Assembly (NCBI GenBank): GCA_022393335.1
Contig: JAJEKB010020254.1
Coordinates: 1-64,000 of the forward strand
Direction of reading: 5' to 3'
From: Macrotrachela quadricornifera
Taxonomy: Eukaryota; Rotifera; Eurotatoria; Philodinida; Philodinidae
Length of the DNA: 64,000 nt
Shown: positions 23,301 through 35,870 of the stretch, in pieces
How the letters are laid out: every line of letters begins with the position of its first letter
Numbering within the stretch: position 1 is the first letter of the stretch
Translations under genes and position numbers: made by a program
The notes under the pieces: generated by a model
Told to the model about the DNA's origin: nothing
Databases searched by the model: none
The model's input: the letters and a program-made list of their open reading frames with translations, nothing else

Positions 23301-26300
23301 CCACCCTAATCATAGAATTCAATCTATTTTTAAAGTGATCAGGACCAACATGGTCAAATCACTCAAATAAATCGATTTATCTAATACATTCTTACAAATC
23401 TTGAATTCAACTACATTGCTCTCTATCACGAAAATGTCTGTAAAAGACATCTATTATACTGTCTTTATCAAAACCAAATATATCTCACCAAGCTCCAATT
23501 CTACTAGCTCGAATCTATCAATGTAAAAATTAATGGACCAATATTTAAAGTGATGTTTACATAAGAAATAAATACTTTAGATTAAAATTGAGTACAACTG
23601 TATCAAATTCATTGGTACAAATGCTTATAGCAATATCTAAAATGATGATTATGTGTAAACCAAATACATTCAAATAGGTGTTGTGTTAGTGACTGTATTT
23701 GTAGCTGTGCTTGGGTCTGTGTTTGTGATTATGGTTGCATATGTAGTTATACTTGTAAGATTGTATTCAAATATATTATCATTATCGTCGCCGATATTTA
23801 CAAATCATAATCAAATTAACGACCATATTAGAATGAAATATAGTTTAGGAAGGTCAAGTTCAACTATATGACGATCAAAAACGGGTATATTCGTCGATCA
23901 TATTCAAACTAATGTTGATATGAGAAATATCTGATAAAGATTGAGTTCAACTGCGTTGCGCTTATTCTTACAAATATTTAAGAAGTATGACAAATATTAT
24001 GTTCATACTAGAAATAAATATATTTGAGGAAGATAGATTTCGAGTATGAGACATTCATCTACGCAAATATTTACATATCATGACGAAATTAATAATCACA
24101 TTTGATACGAATACATTTAATCAAAATTGCATTCAACTATTTCGCAACATGTTAAATATTATTCAGCAGCTACTAAAATGGATAAATATCATTGAAAACT
24201 AGAATATTACTAAGCAGAATTCAGTTTATTTCTTTGTTCACTTCAAAGCAACTATCTAGTGTTCATGATATATTAAAAGGTTACAATAATAATGAATGGT
24301 TCTGAGGAAGGTTCTGTTTAGTTACTTGATCAATCTTGATGTGGACACTATCAATACGTAACATAAAGAAGAAAAACGTCAAAAGTAAAAAGTTTTAGTG
24401 CAAGAAGTCTATCCGTTTATGCTTTCTGCTTAATATGTACAGTTAGAGATTGAAAACATAATGAAAAATCGCAAAGTATATTAACAATTCAAACAACATT
24501 TTAAGTAAACTATTTGATTGTTTTGTAGTGAAATTCTTTACTCAATCTTTTCGTTTTATATATTACATGAAGAACGAATATTATACAAAAAGAATTAGTT
24601 TTTTTTTCTAATTCATATCATAACAAATACTTCCAGTTGTCAATATTATCGAATAATATAGAAAAATTGAACAATTTTTATTGAAGTTTGATTCATTAAT
24701 TTAACTCATTGCAATTAGAAAACAAGTAAACATATGCATAGATGATCAACACAATCTAACAGATAATTCTCTCAATATCCCAACTCCGAAATTATTTTCA
24801 CATAAATAAAAATATCTGTACTGAAGACAAACTCGTATATCACATAATACTCATATACATTTAACAAAAGTGTTGTTTAACTATTTTCTCATTATCCTGA
24901 AAAACAAGAGAATTCTTCTCATGACAAAAAATTATATCAGAAATGAATAATTCTAATCAAACTCCTGTTCGAATATTTGACTCAAGTTCAAGAGAAAATG
25001 TGTATCTCATGATATAACGAGATATTATATCAGAAATAACAACTTTCTAATAAAAATCAAGAAAAATATTTTGTTCTTATGAAACACCGATGTGAAATTC
25101 AACACAAATCATTGGAGATAACAATGAAAATGTACATATGTTAGCATTACTTTCTTCATTTACTCTGTTGATTTTGTAGAAGGCTATTCAATTCGTAACA
25201 TGATTAAAAAGATTGTATCAGAAAAGAATAACTAAAATTAAGACTTCATACAAATATTCAGTTCAGTTCATATTGACAGTATACAGTTACTCATATAATC
25301 TAAGATCATATTAGAAATTGATAAATTCTATCAACAGAATTTTATTCAACAAGTTTATTCATCTTGTTTGAAGGTGTTGATTATAAACTGACATAAATGA
25401 TCAGAACAGTAATGAATATCTCTAATTAAAATGCTATTCAAATAGAGTTCTAATTTTACACAAGGATGCATTTAATATGGTATTTGTTGAAAGATTTCAT
25501 CAAAAAAGAATATTGACAAGGAGATTTTTATTCAATTATTTAGATCACAATGAAATGACAAAATGTGTAAATCAAAACAAGCATCAATATTTGCATCATA
25601 AGTGGAGAATTTCAAGGAAGATTTTATTCAAAAAAAATTTCGTTTGATAAGAATGCGTTGTTTCAAAGTATGATTAATGACTACAATGATAAGAAATGCT
25701 TCTAAATATTATCAGAAATTCATACAACTAATTCATTCAGTTTCAATCCAATGTTTGGAATAAATACAATACTAAAGATTACAACAAAAATAAATATCAT
25801 TCATCTTTATTATGCATTCTCTTATTTATATTACTTCATTACAAAAGATAACAATTTATGGTATAGTTCACTATTACATTTCAATTAAATAAATCGTATC
25901 AGTACTTTATTCAAATATTTTGCTTACTACGATAAGAAATTGAACAGTTTGTAATATGACAAACGAAAACAACATTGACTAACAATTCTTACGAAATCTT
26001 TCATCAAGTATGTTGTTCACTACAATTTGAACATTCACTATTGATAACTTAATTGATGATTACATAAAAATTCAATAATTTCAAGCAGCATTTTACTCAA
26101 TTTTTTAATCACTTCGATCTTAGTTGATATATATCGTCAGTCAATCATAAATCATATCAGGTGCGAATAATTTCTATTAATAAAGTTCTATTCAACTAAT
26201 TATCATATTTGCAGATGAAATTCTTGAAAAATTAACAGTGATAATAGATAACATCCCACGTATATACTTTATACCAAAGATTTCTTCAATTATTTAGTAC

Positions 26301-27100
26301 ATTCTAAATTAAATAAAAGCAACTGTGATTTAAAATCAATCCTACAACACCAGTAAAAAATCCTAAAAATGACTTTATTCATCTTATTTTCTAACTTTCC
26401 AATAAGAATTTACACATATTAATTTGATAGAAATTCCCAATAGAAATAAATTATTCTCATCAAGATTTTATTCAAATTATTTATCTATATTAGGATAGAA
26501 ATATTTTCCTTACAAACATTATCATCCATCGCAATTAAAATGAATAAATTCAAGTAAGTCATCATTCATTTTTTCTCACGAATCGAAATACAAAATTTTT
26601 TTATTTAATGATCAATATAAGACTGCATAGCAATTCAATCTTTCAAACAAAATTTCTATTCACATAAATTTATCCTTTTGAATATAAAATTTACAATTCA
26701 GTAGAAATTCTAAGATGACATTAAAAATTAATAAACTATAGTAAAACTTTATCCAACAATTTTCATCAATCTTAAGTTCACTATTGTGATCTATCACGTG
26801 TTTCGAAATCATATTAGAGTAGAAAATTCTCAGTAGAACTATCTTCAAATAATATACTCACTTTCCCGAGTAACAACACTATTTATAGTCTAATCAAAGA
26901 CTCGGTCAACATTGTATAATTTAATAATTAAAAATACATTAAACTACTTACTTTACCTTGAAGGTAATATTCTCACATCGTAACAAGACTAAAAAATACA
27001 TGAATAATGAATAATTTTTATAAAAAGTACAAATCTTCTCATCAATTGTGTTCACTTCAGAAAAGATACTTGTAGCACATGAATAACATTGAAGATCACA
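23300..27100. repeat. Highly diverged tandem array, about 93-bp period
   Basis: A weak motif (TTTTATTCAACTATTT and variants) recurs at near-regular spacing: about 23401, 23495, 23588, 23760, 23853, 23941, 24127, 24217, 24310, 24500, 24683, 24873, 24963, 25240, 25335, 25430, 25520, 25620, 25713, 25905, 26090, 26185, 26278, 26370, 26465, 26560, 26748 and 26842. Intervals are about 88-101 bp or near multiples of 93. A second element, TATCAGAAAT-AATAATT, often precedes the motif. Units are so diverged that neighbours barely align. About 40 units are implied. No coding potential is seen. Confidence 0.65.
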
Positions 27101-27102
27101 GC

Positions 27103-29595
27103 TAGGGGTGGCACTTTATCTTTACTATACTTTGAAAAAAGTAAAGTAAAGTAAAGCATTTCACTTTACTTTATTGGGTAAAGTAAAGTATTAACTTTAC
27201 TTTATTCGGTAAAGTAAAGTAGATCCACTTTACCCGAATAATAAAGTAAAGTAAAGTTATATAACCAAGTCAATTTTATTATTGATTTATCAAGTCATTA
27301 TCATCCATTGATACAGTTACAACATACTAAAGTTTATATAGAACCTTTTTTTAATAAATAACTGCAAAATAAAACAAAAACTGCGAGTCTGTCACATTTT
27401 TAAATTTAAAGTCTCGTTTCCTTTAATGTACATATATAATAAAAAATTGACATTATTTCAAAAGAATTAATTCATTTGGTGAAAATAAGTTATAAAGTAA
27501 GACGAAAGAATGAAGATATATGAATATGCGCATCTGAAGCAGAAAATTTTTTATCACTGCTTTTTTTTGTTTTACACGAAAAAAAATATGAAGCTTTGAT
27601 CTGGATTATTTTCAATGATTGTAATTGAAAAATTTTAAACTGATTCTGAGGTAATTCATTTTAACCATTGAAAAAAAAACTTTTGCTTAAATATACCAAG
27701 ATTGATATGATTGCAAACAAAATAAAATAATAAATTTTTATGAAAAGCATGATACTATGTTTTTGTGTGCTAGAGTAAAGTCACTATTTCAAGCTTACTA
27801 AATCAAAACTATAATACAACGTCATTGTATACAGTGAGCTTTCTCTCCTAATCGAAATGTCTTTGAAGATAAAAAAACAAAATACTAGTCTGTCTTACCA
27901 TTCAATCAGTGAAACCATAGACAAAAATGATGGTTAGTTTTGAAAATTATGCGACAGATACTCAGTATGAAGCCATTGGCAGAGAAGAAGTGAAAAGTTT
28001 GAAAACAAAATCATTAAGAAAGGGCATGACACTTTTTAGCAAGCTTATATCAACGACTACATCAATTTATTTCGTAGAAGATAAAATTTTCTCAACTTGA
28101 TCAGCGTTTTAGCTGCATATCAGCAATTATAGAAAAAGTATTTTAAAGTAAAACAAGAGCATAAACATAAATAAAAAATAGTATTAAAGAAGATGAGGTT
28201 ACATCTGGTGCTCTGTGAGAAATAATATGAATTTATTTGAGAACAAACTATCAAAATAAGAAAACTTTATTGTTAGTATCAATGGTTATATTCTACCCGA
28301 TTTCGAACTAATATCCATTTCAAAATAGAAGAGACGTGGGTATTTTTTGAATAACTTTTGATAAGTACATGATAGAGAGCTGCGGTTTTCACCGTTAGAA
28401 AGAGGAGAGAAAGACGCATCGAANNNNNNNNNNNNNNNNNNNNNNNNNNNNNNNNNNNNNNNNNNNNNNNNNNNNNNNNNNNNNNNNNNNNNNNNNNNNN
28501 NNNNNNNNNNNNNNNNNNNNNNNNNNNNNNNNNNNNNNNNNNNNNNNNNNNNNNNNNNNNNNNNNNNNNNNNNNNNNNNNNNNNNNNNNNNNNNNNNNNN
28601 NNNNNNNNNNNNNNNNNNNNNNNNNNNNNNNNNNNNNNNNNNNNNNNNNNNNNNNNNNNNNNNNNNNNNNNNNNNNNNNNNNNNNNNNNNNNNNNNNNNN
28701 NNNNNNNNNNNNNNNNNNNNNNNNNNNNNNNNNNNNNNNNNNNNNNNNNNNNNNNNNNNNNNNNNNNNNNNNNNNNNNNNNNNNNNNNNNNNNNNNNNNN
28801 NNNNNNNNNNNNNNNNNNNNNNNTTCGATGCGTCTTTCTCTCCTCTTTCTAACGGTGAAAACCGCAGCTCGCTATCATGTATTTATCAAAAGTTATTCGA
28901 AAAATACTCACGTCTCTTCTATTTTGAAATGGATATTAGAACATTATCAAAGAATTTCGAAGTTTTCTAGTGTATCATTCATCTTGCGGTAAATCTGTAT
29001 CTTTCTAATTTTATTATGGTTTGTCGAAACAAAATAAAATGAAATATCATATCAACTAATGTTCTTCCTTTCATCATCCGCGTCCTAGTTTGTCTTATCA
29101 ATAATTCTTAAAATTCCTCTTGTAATCTTCCAAGATTCAAACTAATATTTAGATATTTCTGATTATACATCGATTTACATGCTGCTTAGATATAATAGCT
29201 GATAGTATCTAAAAAGAAACTAGACTTTGAAATATTAAAATACGACACATTTGCAGTTTTTGTTTTATTTTGCAGTTATTTATTAAAAAAAGGTTCTATA
29301 TAAACTTAAGTATGTTGTAACTGTATCAATGGATGATAATGACTTGATAAATCAATAATAAAATTGACTTGGTTATATAACTTTACTTTACTTTACTTAA
29401 CTTTATTATTCGGGTAAAGTGGATCTACTTTACTTTACCGAATAAAGTAAAGTTAATACTTTACTTTACTGAGTAAAGTAAAGTTAATACTTTACTTTAC
29501 TGAGTAAAGTAAAGTAAATACTTTACTTTACCCAATAAAGTAAAGTGTGTACATTTTGCTTTACCTAGTAAAGTAAAGATAAAGTGCCACCCCTA
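27103..29595. mobile_element. hAT-like inverted-repeat element with AAAGTAAAGT subterminal repeats
   Basis: The ends TAGGGGTGGCACTTTATCTT and its reverse complement bound the element. Long arms (27103 to about 27400 and about 29240-29595) contain many AAAGTAAAGTAAAG units as direct and inverted copies, then a matching block including CAAGTCAATTTTATTATTGA. GGGGTGGCA ends and dense subterminal repeats fit hAT-like non-autonomous elements. I see no clear 8-bp target duplication. The right arm has extra TTTACTTTACTGAG units compared with the left. The interior is AT-rich with no transposase. Confidence 0.65.
28305..28940. repeat. Palindrome whose centre is an assembly gap (28424-28823)
   Basis: The sequence left of the gap (28305-28423, ending AGACGCATCGAA) is mirrored right of the gap (28824-28940, starting TTCGATGCGTCT) with almost no mismatch over about 115 bp. 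The gap is exactly 400 N. The arm includes GAGAGCTGCGGTTTTCACCG, also seen in diverged form at 7.0/10.3 kb and 47.5 kb. Confidence 0.9.
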
Positions 29596-29599
29596 ATCT

Positions 29600-31250
29600 A
29601 TATTATTTACAATGATATAGATGAAGAAAGAATTGTTTAATCTCTATATAGATATATATATAGATGAATAAAAAAATTGTTTTGTTTCTATATACCCTCA
29701 TATAGAAGTAAACTATATTATTCAACATGGTATGGATGAAGAAAAATTGTTTTTGTTCTATATAAATTCATATAGATAGAGAAAATATTGTTTAAGTTCT
29801 ATATACGTTCATATAGAAGTAGTCTATATTATTCAAGATGATATAGATGATAAAAAATTGTTTAATTTCTGTACATATTTATATAGAAGTTAACTATGTT
29901 ATTCAACATGATATAGATGAGAAAAATTTCGTTTTGTTTCTATATAGATTCATATAGATGAAAAAAATTGTTTAAGTTCTATATATCTTTATATAGAAGT
30001 AATCTATATTATCCAAAATAATATAGATACAGGAACAATTGTTTAGTCTCTATATACATTTATATAGATGAATAAAAAAATTGTTTAGGTTCTATATACA
30101 TTCATATAAAAGCTTTATATATTATTCAATACAATATAGATTACTAAAAATTTTGTTTAATTTCTGTATAGAATCATCTTGATGAATAATAAATTGTTTT
30201 GTTTCTATATATCTTTATTTAAGTTATCTATATTATTTAAGATGATATAGAGGAAGAAAATTTTGTTTAGTCTCTATAGAGTTTCATATAAATGAATAAA
30301 AAAATTGTTTAGCTTCTTTATACCTTTGTATAGAAGTTGTCTATATTATTTACCTTGATATAGACAAAAACAAATTGTTTCGTATCTATATATGTATCCA
30401 CATATATGAAGAAATATTCGTTTACTTCCTATATACATCTATATAGGATTTTCTATATTATCCAAGATGATATAGATGAAGAAAAATTTGTTTAGTCTCT
30501 ATATAGATTTATGTAGATGAAACAAAATTGTTTAGGTTCTATATATCTTTAGATAAAAGTTGTCTATATTATTCAACATGATATAGACAAAGGAAAATTT
30601 GTTTAGTTTCTATATAAGTTCATATAGAAGAAAAAAATATTGTTTAGGTTCTATATAGATTCATATAGATGAAGTTAAAATTATTTAGGTTCTATATACA
30701 TTCATATAGATGAAACAAAATTGTTTAATTTCTGTATATCTTCATATAGAAGCTTTCTGTATTATTCGTGATGATATAGATGAAGAATAATTTATTTAAT
30801 TCCTTTATAGATTCATATAGGAATTTTCTATATTATTTAATATGATATAGATGAAGAAAAAATTGTTCGGTCTGTATATAGGTTCATATAGATGAATAAA
30901 AAAATTGCTTAGGTTCTATATATCTTTAAATAAAAGTTATCTATATTATTGAACATGATATAGACAAAGAAAAATTTGTTTAGTTCTATATAAATTCATG
31001 TATATGAAAAAAACTATTTTGTTTCTATATGCCTTTATATAAAAGTTATCTATATTATTTAAGATGATATAGAGGAAGAAAATTTTGGTTAGGTTCTGTA
31101 TAGGTTCATATAGATGAAAAAGGGTTCTTTAGTTTGTGTATATGTATTCACATAAAATTTTTTTATATCATTAAAGATGATATAGATGAAAAGAAAATTA
31201 TTTCCATTTCTATATACATTTACGATACAGTTTTCTATGTCTCTAAAGAC
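29600..31250. repeat. AT-rich tandem array, about 110-bp composite unit
   Basis: Repeated blocks TATATTATTCAAGATGATAT, AGATGAAGAAAAATTGTTT and TTCTATATACATTCATATAG alternate through 1.6 kb. The TATTATTCAA block recurs every 100-120 bp with occasional units near 70-75 bp. The array starts right after the hAT-like element and ends shortly before the exon at 31392. Confidence 0.85.
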
Positions 31251-31391
31251 AGAATACATGAGGAGAAAAATGATTCTAGTGATGAATCAGTTGATATACC
31301 AGTTTTTAATGTTTTAGTGTGTATGTGATTAGTTCGTAGTTAGTATATGAATTTCTATGAGTTTGTTTATGTGGAGTATTTTTCTTTTTAG

Positions 31392-31654
31392 AGGCGGTAT
31401 GTGCTCGGTTCAAGATTGATGCTGATCGGTTTGATGATTTTTTTCGAACTTGCCTCAGACGTACATTAGGACAAATGTTGTGTGATGTTCGTCGTGATCG
31501 AAAGCTGAAAAGGAGAGCAATTGCTGGTCGACGTGGAACAAATGGTTCACCACAATTATCAGCGGGTGGAATTGATAATCAAGCACCTCATTCGGCCGCA
31601 TCAAATGCTTTACAATCAAGTTCAAGATTAGTAAATCGAAATGTGCTTGAATAA
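31392..31654 (+). CDS. Terminal exon of an unrecognised protein
   Basis: A TTTCTTTTTAG acceptor precedes an open exon encoding 86 residues after a split codon and ending in TAA at 31652-31654. The frame reads RFDDFFRTCLRRTLGQMLCD, then a basic VRRDRKLKRRAIAGRR stretch and a Ser/Asn/Ala-rich tail. Base composition is clearly less AT-rich than the flanks. AATAAA overlaps the stop, and a GTAAGT/TTTAG pair at about 31664-31732 could be a 3'UTR intron. I do not recognise the family. The basic segment could bind nucleic acid. It may belong with the nearby TNP2-type element, since such elements often carry a second gene. Upstream exons are not found, because the preceding DNA is the tandem array. 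Confidence 0.6.
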
Positions 31655-32339
31655 AAGGGTCGGTAAGTAAAATGATCTCAGTAATGTTTATTTGATATTA
31701 CGATTTACATATCCTTTTTTCGTTTAGAGAACCAGGTGAATTTTAATTGATTTAATTGAAGAATGAAGAACCAAATTTATTCGTTGGTAGTATTAAATTG
31801 TACTTTGTAATTGTAAATATTTCATTTAAGTTTTCGTGGGTGGTTTGTCGCATGTTTATAAAAAAAATTCTTTTTTTCGTTTTTTTCTGGCTTTAAAAGT
31901 TGTGTTTTTTTTATGTTTAGATATCATTTCTTTTGTTTTATGAGAAATTGTTACTATTGAGTTTTCTTTGAAAATAAGTAGGAATTCTTAAACAAGAAAG
32001 ATTTTTGAAGCTTTTTTTGTTAAACATCATTAACTTTTCGATTTAATTGAATGAGTCCTACATATACGCATTATTTTTATTTTGAAGATATTTGGAAGTG
32101 AAGAAAACTTGATACACACTATTTCTGTTTTTATTAGTTGTTGTTTGATTGCCTCTCTTTTCACAAATATGTTTCTTATTTTTCTTATTATTTTATAGTT
32201 TTTGCTTTGTCTAACGATTTTTGTGGCTTGACAATGGCTACTAGACATTGGACAAGCGGATTTGCTTTAGAAATAAAACTGTTGTTTGTTAAATATGAGG
32301 TGCATTAGAACTAAATTGAACATGTTGTGCTGTGTGATA

Positions 32340-32720
32340 TTACTGACAAGCTTTTACAAATAAATCTATATTTATCTTACTGTACGAATCTTACATGATC
32401 ATATAAGACCATATTAGCGGACCTGGATGGATCTCTTTGTCAGTCTTACTGCAAGAAATCAGAGACGACGATTTTTAGTACGATTTTTTCTATGATCATG
32501 TCTGATCATATTGGATCTTTAGGTAAGATCAGGTCTGATCAGATAAGAATCAGAGGCCGATCTTGACGTCAGATTTCATGACCTGGGTGTAGTTTATTTT
32601 ATACAAAGTATAAAGAGATAAATAAATATGATCTTACTTAATGCACAAGATGATGATGGTACTTTTTTATTATGACCTGATTTTGATCTGACAACATGAT
32701 GATCTTAAAAAAATAGATAT
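32340..32720. repeat. GATC/TGATCA-rich cluster of short repeats
   Basis: Multiple short direct and inverted copies of TGATCATAT, AGATCAGGTCTGATCAG and similar sequences occur in a 380-bp non-coding stretch between two exons on opposite strands. It could be a subterminal region of the neighbouring transposon or a regulatory region. No exact boundaries can be given. Confidence 0.35.
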
Positions 32721-32851
32721 TCTGGATTAGAAGTACAAATATTACTTCAACCTAGGTTCGATTGTTTTGTTGTACAGGTAATGGCTGTTGAATCTTAATA
32801 TCAAATGGCGACTGTTAATCAACTTAAAATAGTAGACAACATGATACATAC

Positions 32852-33002
32852 TGTCAGTTGTTGTTGAAGATTTATTAGCAACAGATGATGATAATAATGG
32901 TGAAGACTGACCACTACGAAGAAGACACGGGAACACACGACTCGCCATATCAGTCTTGAAAAAGATTTTGTTTTTGGTCGTGGTAATTGAAGATGAAGAC
33001 AT
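32852..33002 (-). CDS. Possible first exon of a small unrecognised gene
   Basis: From ATG at 33002 the minus strand encodes about 50 residues (MSSSSITTTKNKIFFKTDMA, then a Ser/Thr-rich stretch) up to a donor-like GTATGT after 32852. It sits only about 60 bp downstream of the stop of the TNP2-type transposase on the same strand. No following exon is recognised. It could be a leader exon of an element-encoded second gene or a chance ORF. Confidence 0.35.
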
Positions 33003-33059
33003 GATGAGAAAATCTGAAAAAAATAAAATCAATTAAATTTTGTTTTTCATTATAAATAA

Positions 33060-35870
33060 TTAATCATGTTCAAAATCATTTCGAATTTCTGTCGAACAAA
33101 AATAATTCTTAACTGGAATCGAAATACATTTATGTCTCACCCTAGACATCGATATTATTCCCAAAATATCAGTTTTTGTTTGCATTGAATATAAACGATC
33201 GAGTGGCATAGAAATTTTGCAAGTACTATGATCAAGAATTTTAAGAAAGGAAGATAAACGATTAGATAATGTAGCTTCATGATATTGATTAATAAATGCG
33301 TAGCAATCACCATTTATCTCAATAAATGCAATGCAATCACCATAAAGAACACGATCTTCACTATCATGTTTATATGAAATGATGTGGCTAATACATTTAA
33401 ACGGCTTGTCATACAATGTAGAATGAAATGTAATATTTGGAAGTTTAAATCTTTTATAAAGTTTTACTTTCTGTAATCCAAGAAGTTCAATAAGTTTAGG
33501 TCGAAATTCATCAAGTAAAGGATTTTCAAATAAAATTTCATCAACACCATGTGATTCTTTAATAGTTAATCGTGTTTGATTAATTATAGAAGTCATATCA
33601 GTCCAATAACCGATTTTAGAAGCTAAACTACGCGTACCATGAGCCTTTTTTTTTATATATCGAATACATGATTCAAAAGTAAATACAGATGTATGTGATA
33701 ATCCTCCATGATATCGTACGTGTTCTGCCAAATGTAGGTGTGCATGTAGATTATATAATTCTATTGTTGAATTATAAATAAGCGAAGATGATTCGCAATA
33801 AAAATTAAGTAATTGCTCAGCTAGGTCAATTTCGGATTGATTTTCAGGTGCATGTAGGAGTTTAATGGCTAATATATAAACAGCAAAATGAGAAGCATAT
33901 GATGCAGGTAAAATATCGATTAGAATTGGAAGTCCAACATACAAAACAAACAAGCGACCATGTTTAGCCTTCCAATTGGACATATCTCCAAAAGAAAAAT
34001 CAAAACGAATATTCATATTATGAGGTAAACGCTGCATCGATAAACGAGTATCACTTGATGAATAATCAGTCGAATTTAAGATTGATTGTCAATATTTAGC
34101 AAGTGTTTTAATATGGTTTAAACACACAAGATGCATATAATCATACAAAACACAAGTTGGATATTGAATAATGGAAAGTAAAGGTGAAATACCTCGCACA
34201 CCATTTACTAACACCTCATGATTCACCCGTTTACTCATGGAAGCTGCTAATTGAGCATCTTGTAAAAATTGACAGTGTGTTCGAGGTTTATTATTATTTT
34301 TTTCATATGGATATAACATAACACGAGCAGTATTATTATATTCACTTACGATTAAAACATAACCTCAAAATATCACTTCAGATTATTGAGATGAATAATA
34401 AAAAACCCTAACAGATGTAAATATGAACAATTAACTTACCTGAAGCGAGACACCATGTACAAGCATTATTTCCATTAAAATTAATAGTTTTCAAAAAGAG
34501 TGATTTAGCTGGTAAATCAGCAATAAAACCTTGAATACGAAAGATGAAATGATATTCTTGATTGTTAATATAAATAGTTGTACCATGTTTCATGAGTGTT
34601 TCGAGCTGAGCAAGAACAGCATCGAGAAAAGCATCTATATCAGGTTTTTTGCGACTGGACCATAAAGCAAGAACAAGAATATTATGTTGATATTCACGAA
34701 ATGGTGGAGGAATTTCCAGTATATTAGCAAATAAAGGCCAAAGACTTTGATGAGAACTTCGAATAAGTGGAGCACCATCAGCATGTAGCATAAGAGTTAA
34801 TGTTCGTTCCTAAAATATAAGACAAACATATATTGATTGTATATTCTAGTTCCAATTCAATATCTTGACAATGACCGAGTTGAATAAAGCAAGAGTTGTG
34901 GTTCTTTTTACTTTCGATAGAAATATTTATGTTAAGCGTAGTAAAAATTCTTCATGACAAATATAACTACGAATATGGAACTCATCTAAATGAGAAATAT
35001 GTCTTTCACTTCAAGTTTTTATACAATTGACGCTTTATGATATTTCGATTAGATTTAACCTAAGATGTCTTATCAAATTATTCGGTGGTCATTTTTTTAC
35101 AGAACGAGAAATACAAAGAAAATGTAGGATTTTGAGTTTTCACTTACTTTATGTATTTCACTATTATTTAAGTAATAATTGAAATTAATTACATCACCAA
35201 CAGGATGCAGGTTTTTGTTTGCAAGAAGTAAATTGATATTTTGCTTGACAATATAATGAATACCGGAACGAATATCCATAGTAACAATCTCTGTTAATCG
35301 ACTATTAACTAAATTTTGATTAGAATATGAACAAGTTGAATTTGAACATCGTTTAATACCACCTTCGAACACAACTGTATTATTTCCACATTTTTCACAT
35401 AGATATTTTGTGGTAAATTTACTTGTACGACCAAATACTTTAAGAACATCTTTATGTGATATTGGTAGAATATTAGGTTGTGGTAATAATGATTTGATAA
35501 GCTTTAGTAATTTAATTGTATGAATTTTATCAAGATTAGCATTGGTCGAAAATTCCATAATAGACATTGTTGCAGCACGAACAGTAGAAGTACTATTAGT
35601 AAATAGCGGAGAAGAATGATCCTGATTAACCGAATCTTCAATAATATTATTATGTTCGTCGGCTGTATAATCAATTAAATTATCTTTATTTAACATAGAT
35701 AAATCAGCTAAACCAACGAGTTCACGTGAATATGTACATTTAATCATATCACTCTCAGTTTCATCGGAATCCGATGAAATAAAAGAAGAAAAGTAAACAA
35801 GTTTTCTCTTTTGAGCACGATAGTTTCTTTGAGAAAGCACTTTATTAGAATAATAATTCTTATTAGACAT
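33060..35870 (-). pseudogene. TNP2/EnSpm-type (CACTA-like) transposase gene, broken
   Basis: Minus-strand exons are 35870-35148, 34809-34440 and 34363-33060, with phase-compatible GT-AG introns. Exon 1 encodes an acidic N-terminus and a Cys motif (YLCEKCGNN...CSNSTC). Exon 2 has the family block LTLMLHADGAPLIRSSHQSL, then IADLPAKSLFLKTINFNG and ACTWCLASG. Exon 3 has RTHCQFLQDAQ, VNGVRGISPL and a DYMHLVCL motif, then WKAKHGRLFVLYVGLPIL, HLHLAEHVRYHGGLSH and FESCIRYIKKKAHGT, typical of the TNP2-like transposases common in animal genomes. After LAKY (about 34090) there is a TGA stop and a frame change before the next block, so the gene is disrupted unless this is an assembly error. The C-terminal end is at 33060. 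No CACTA ends were found. Confidence 0.8.
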
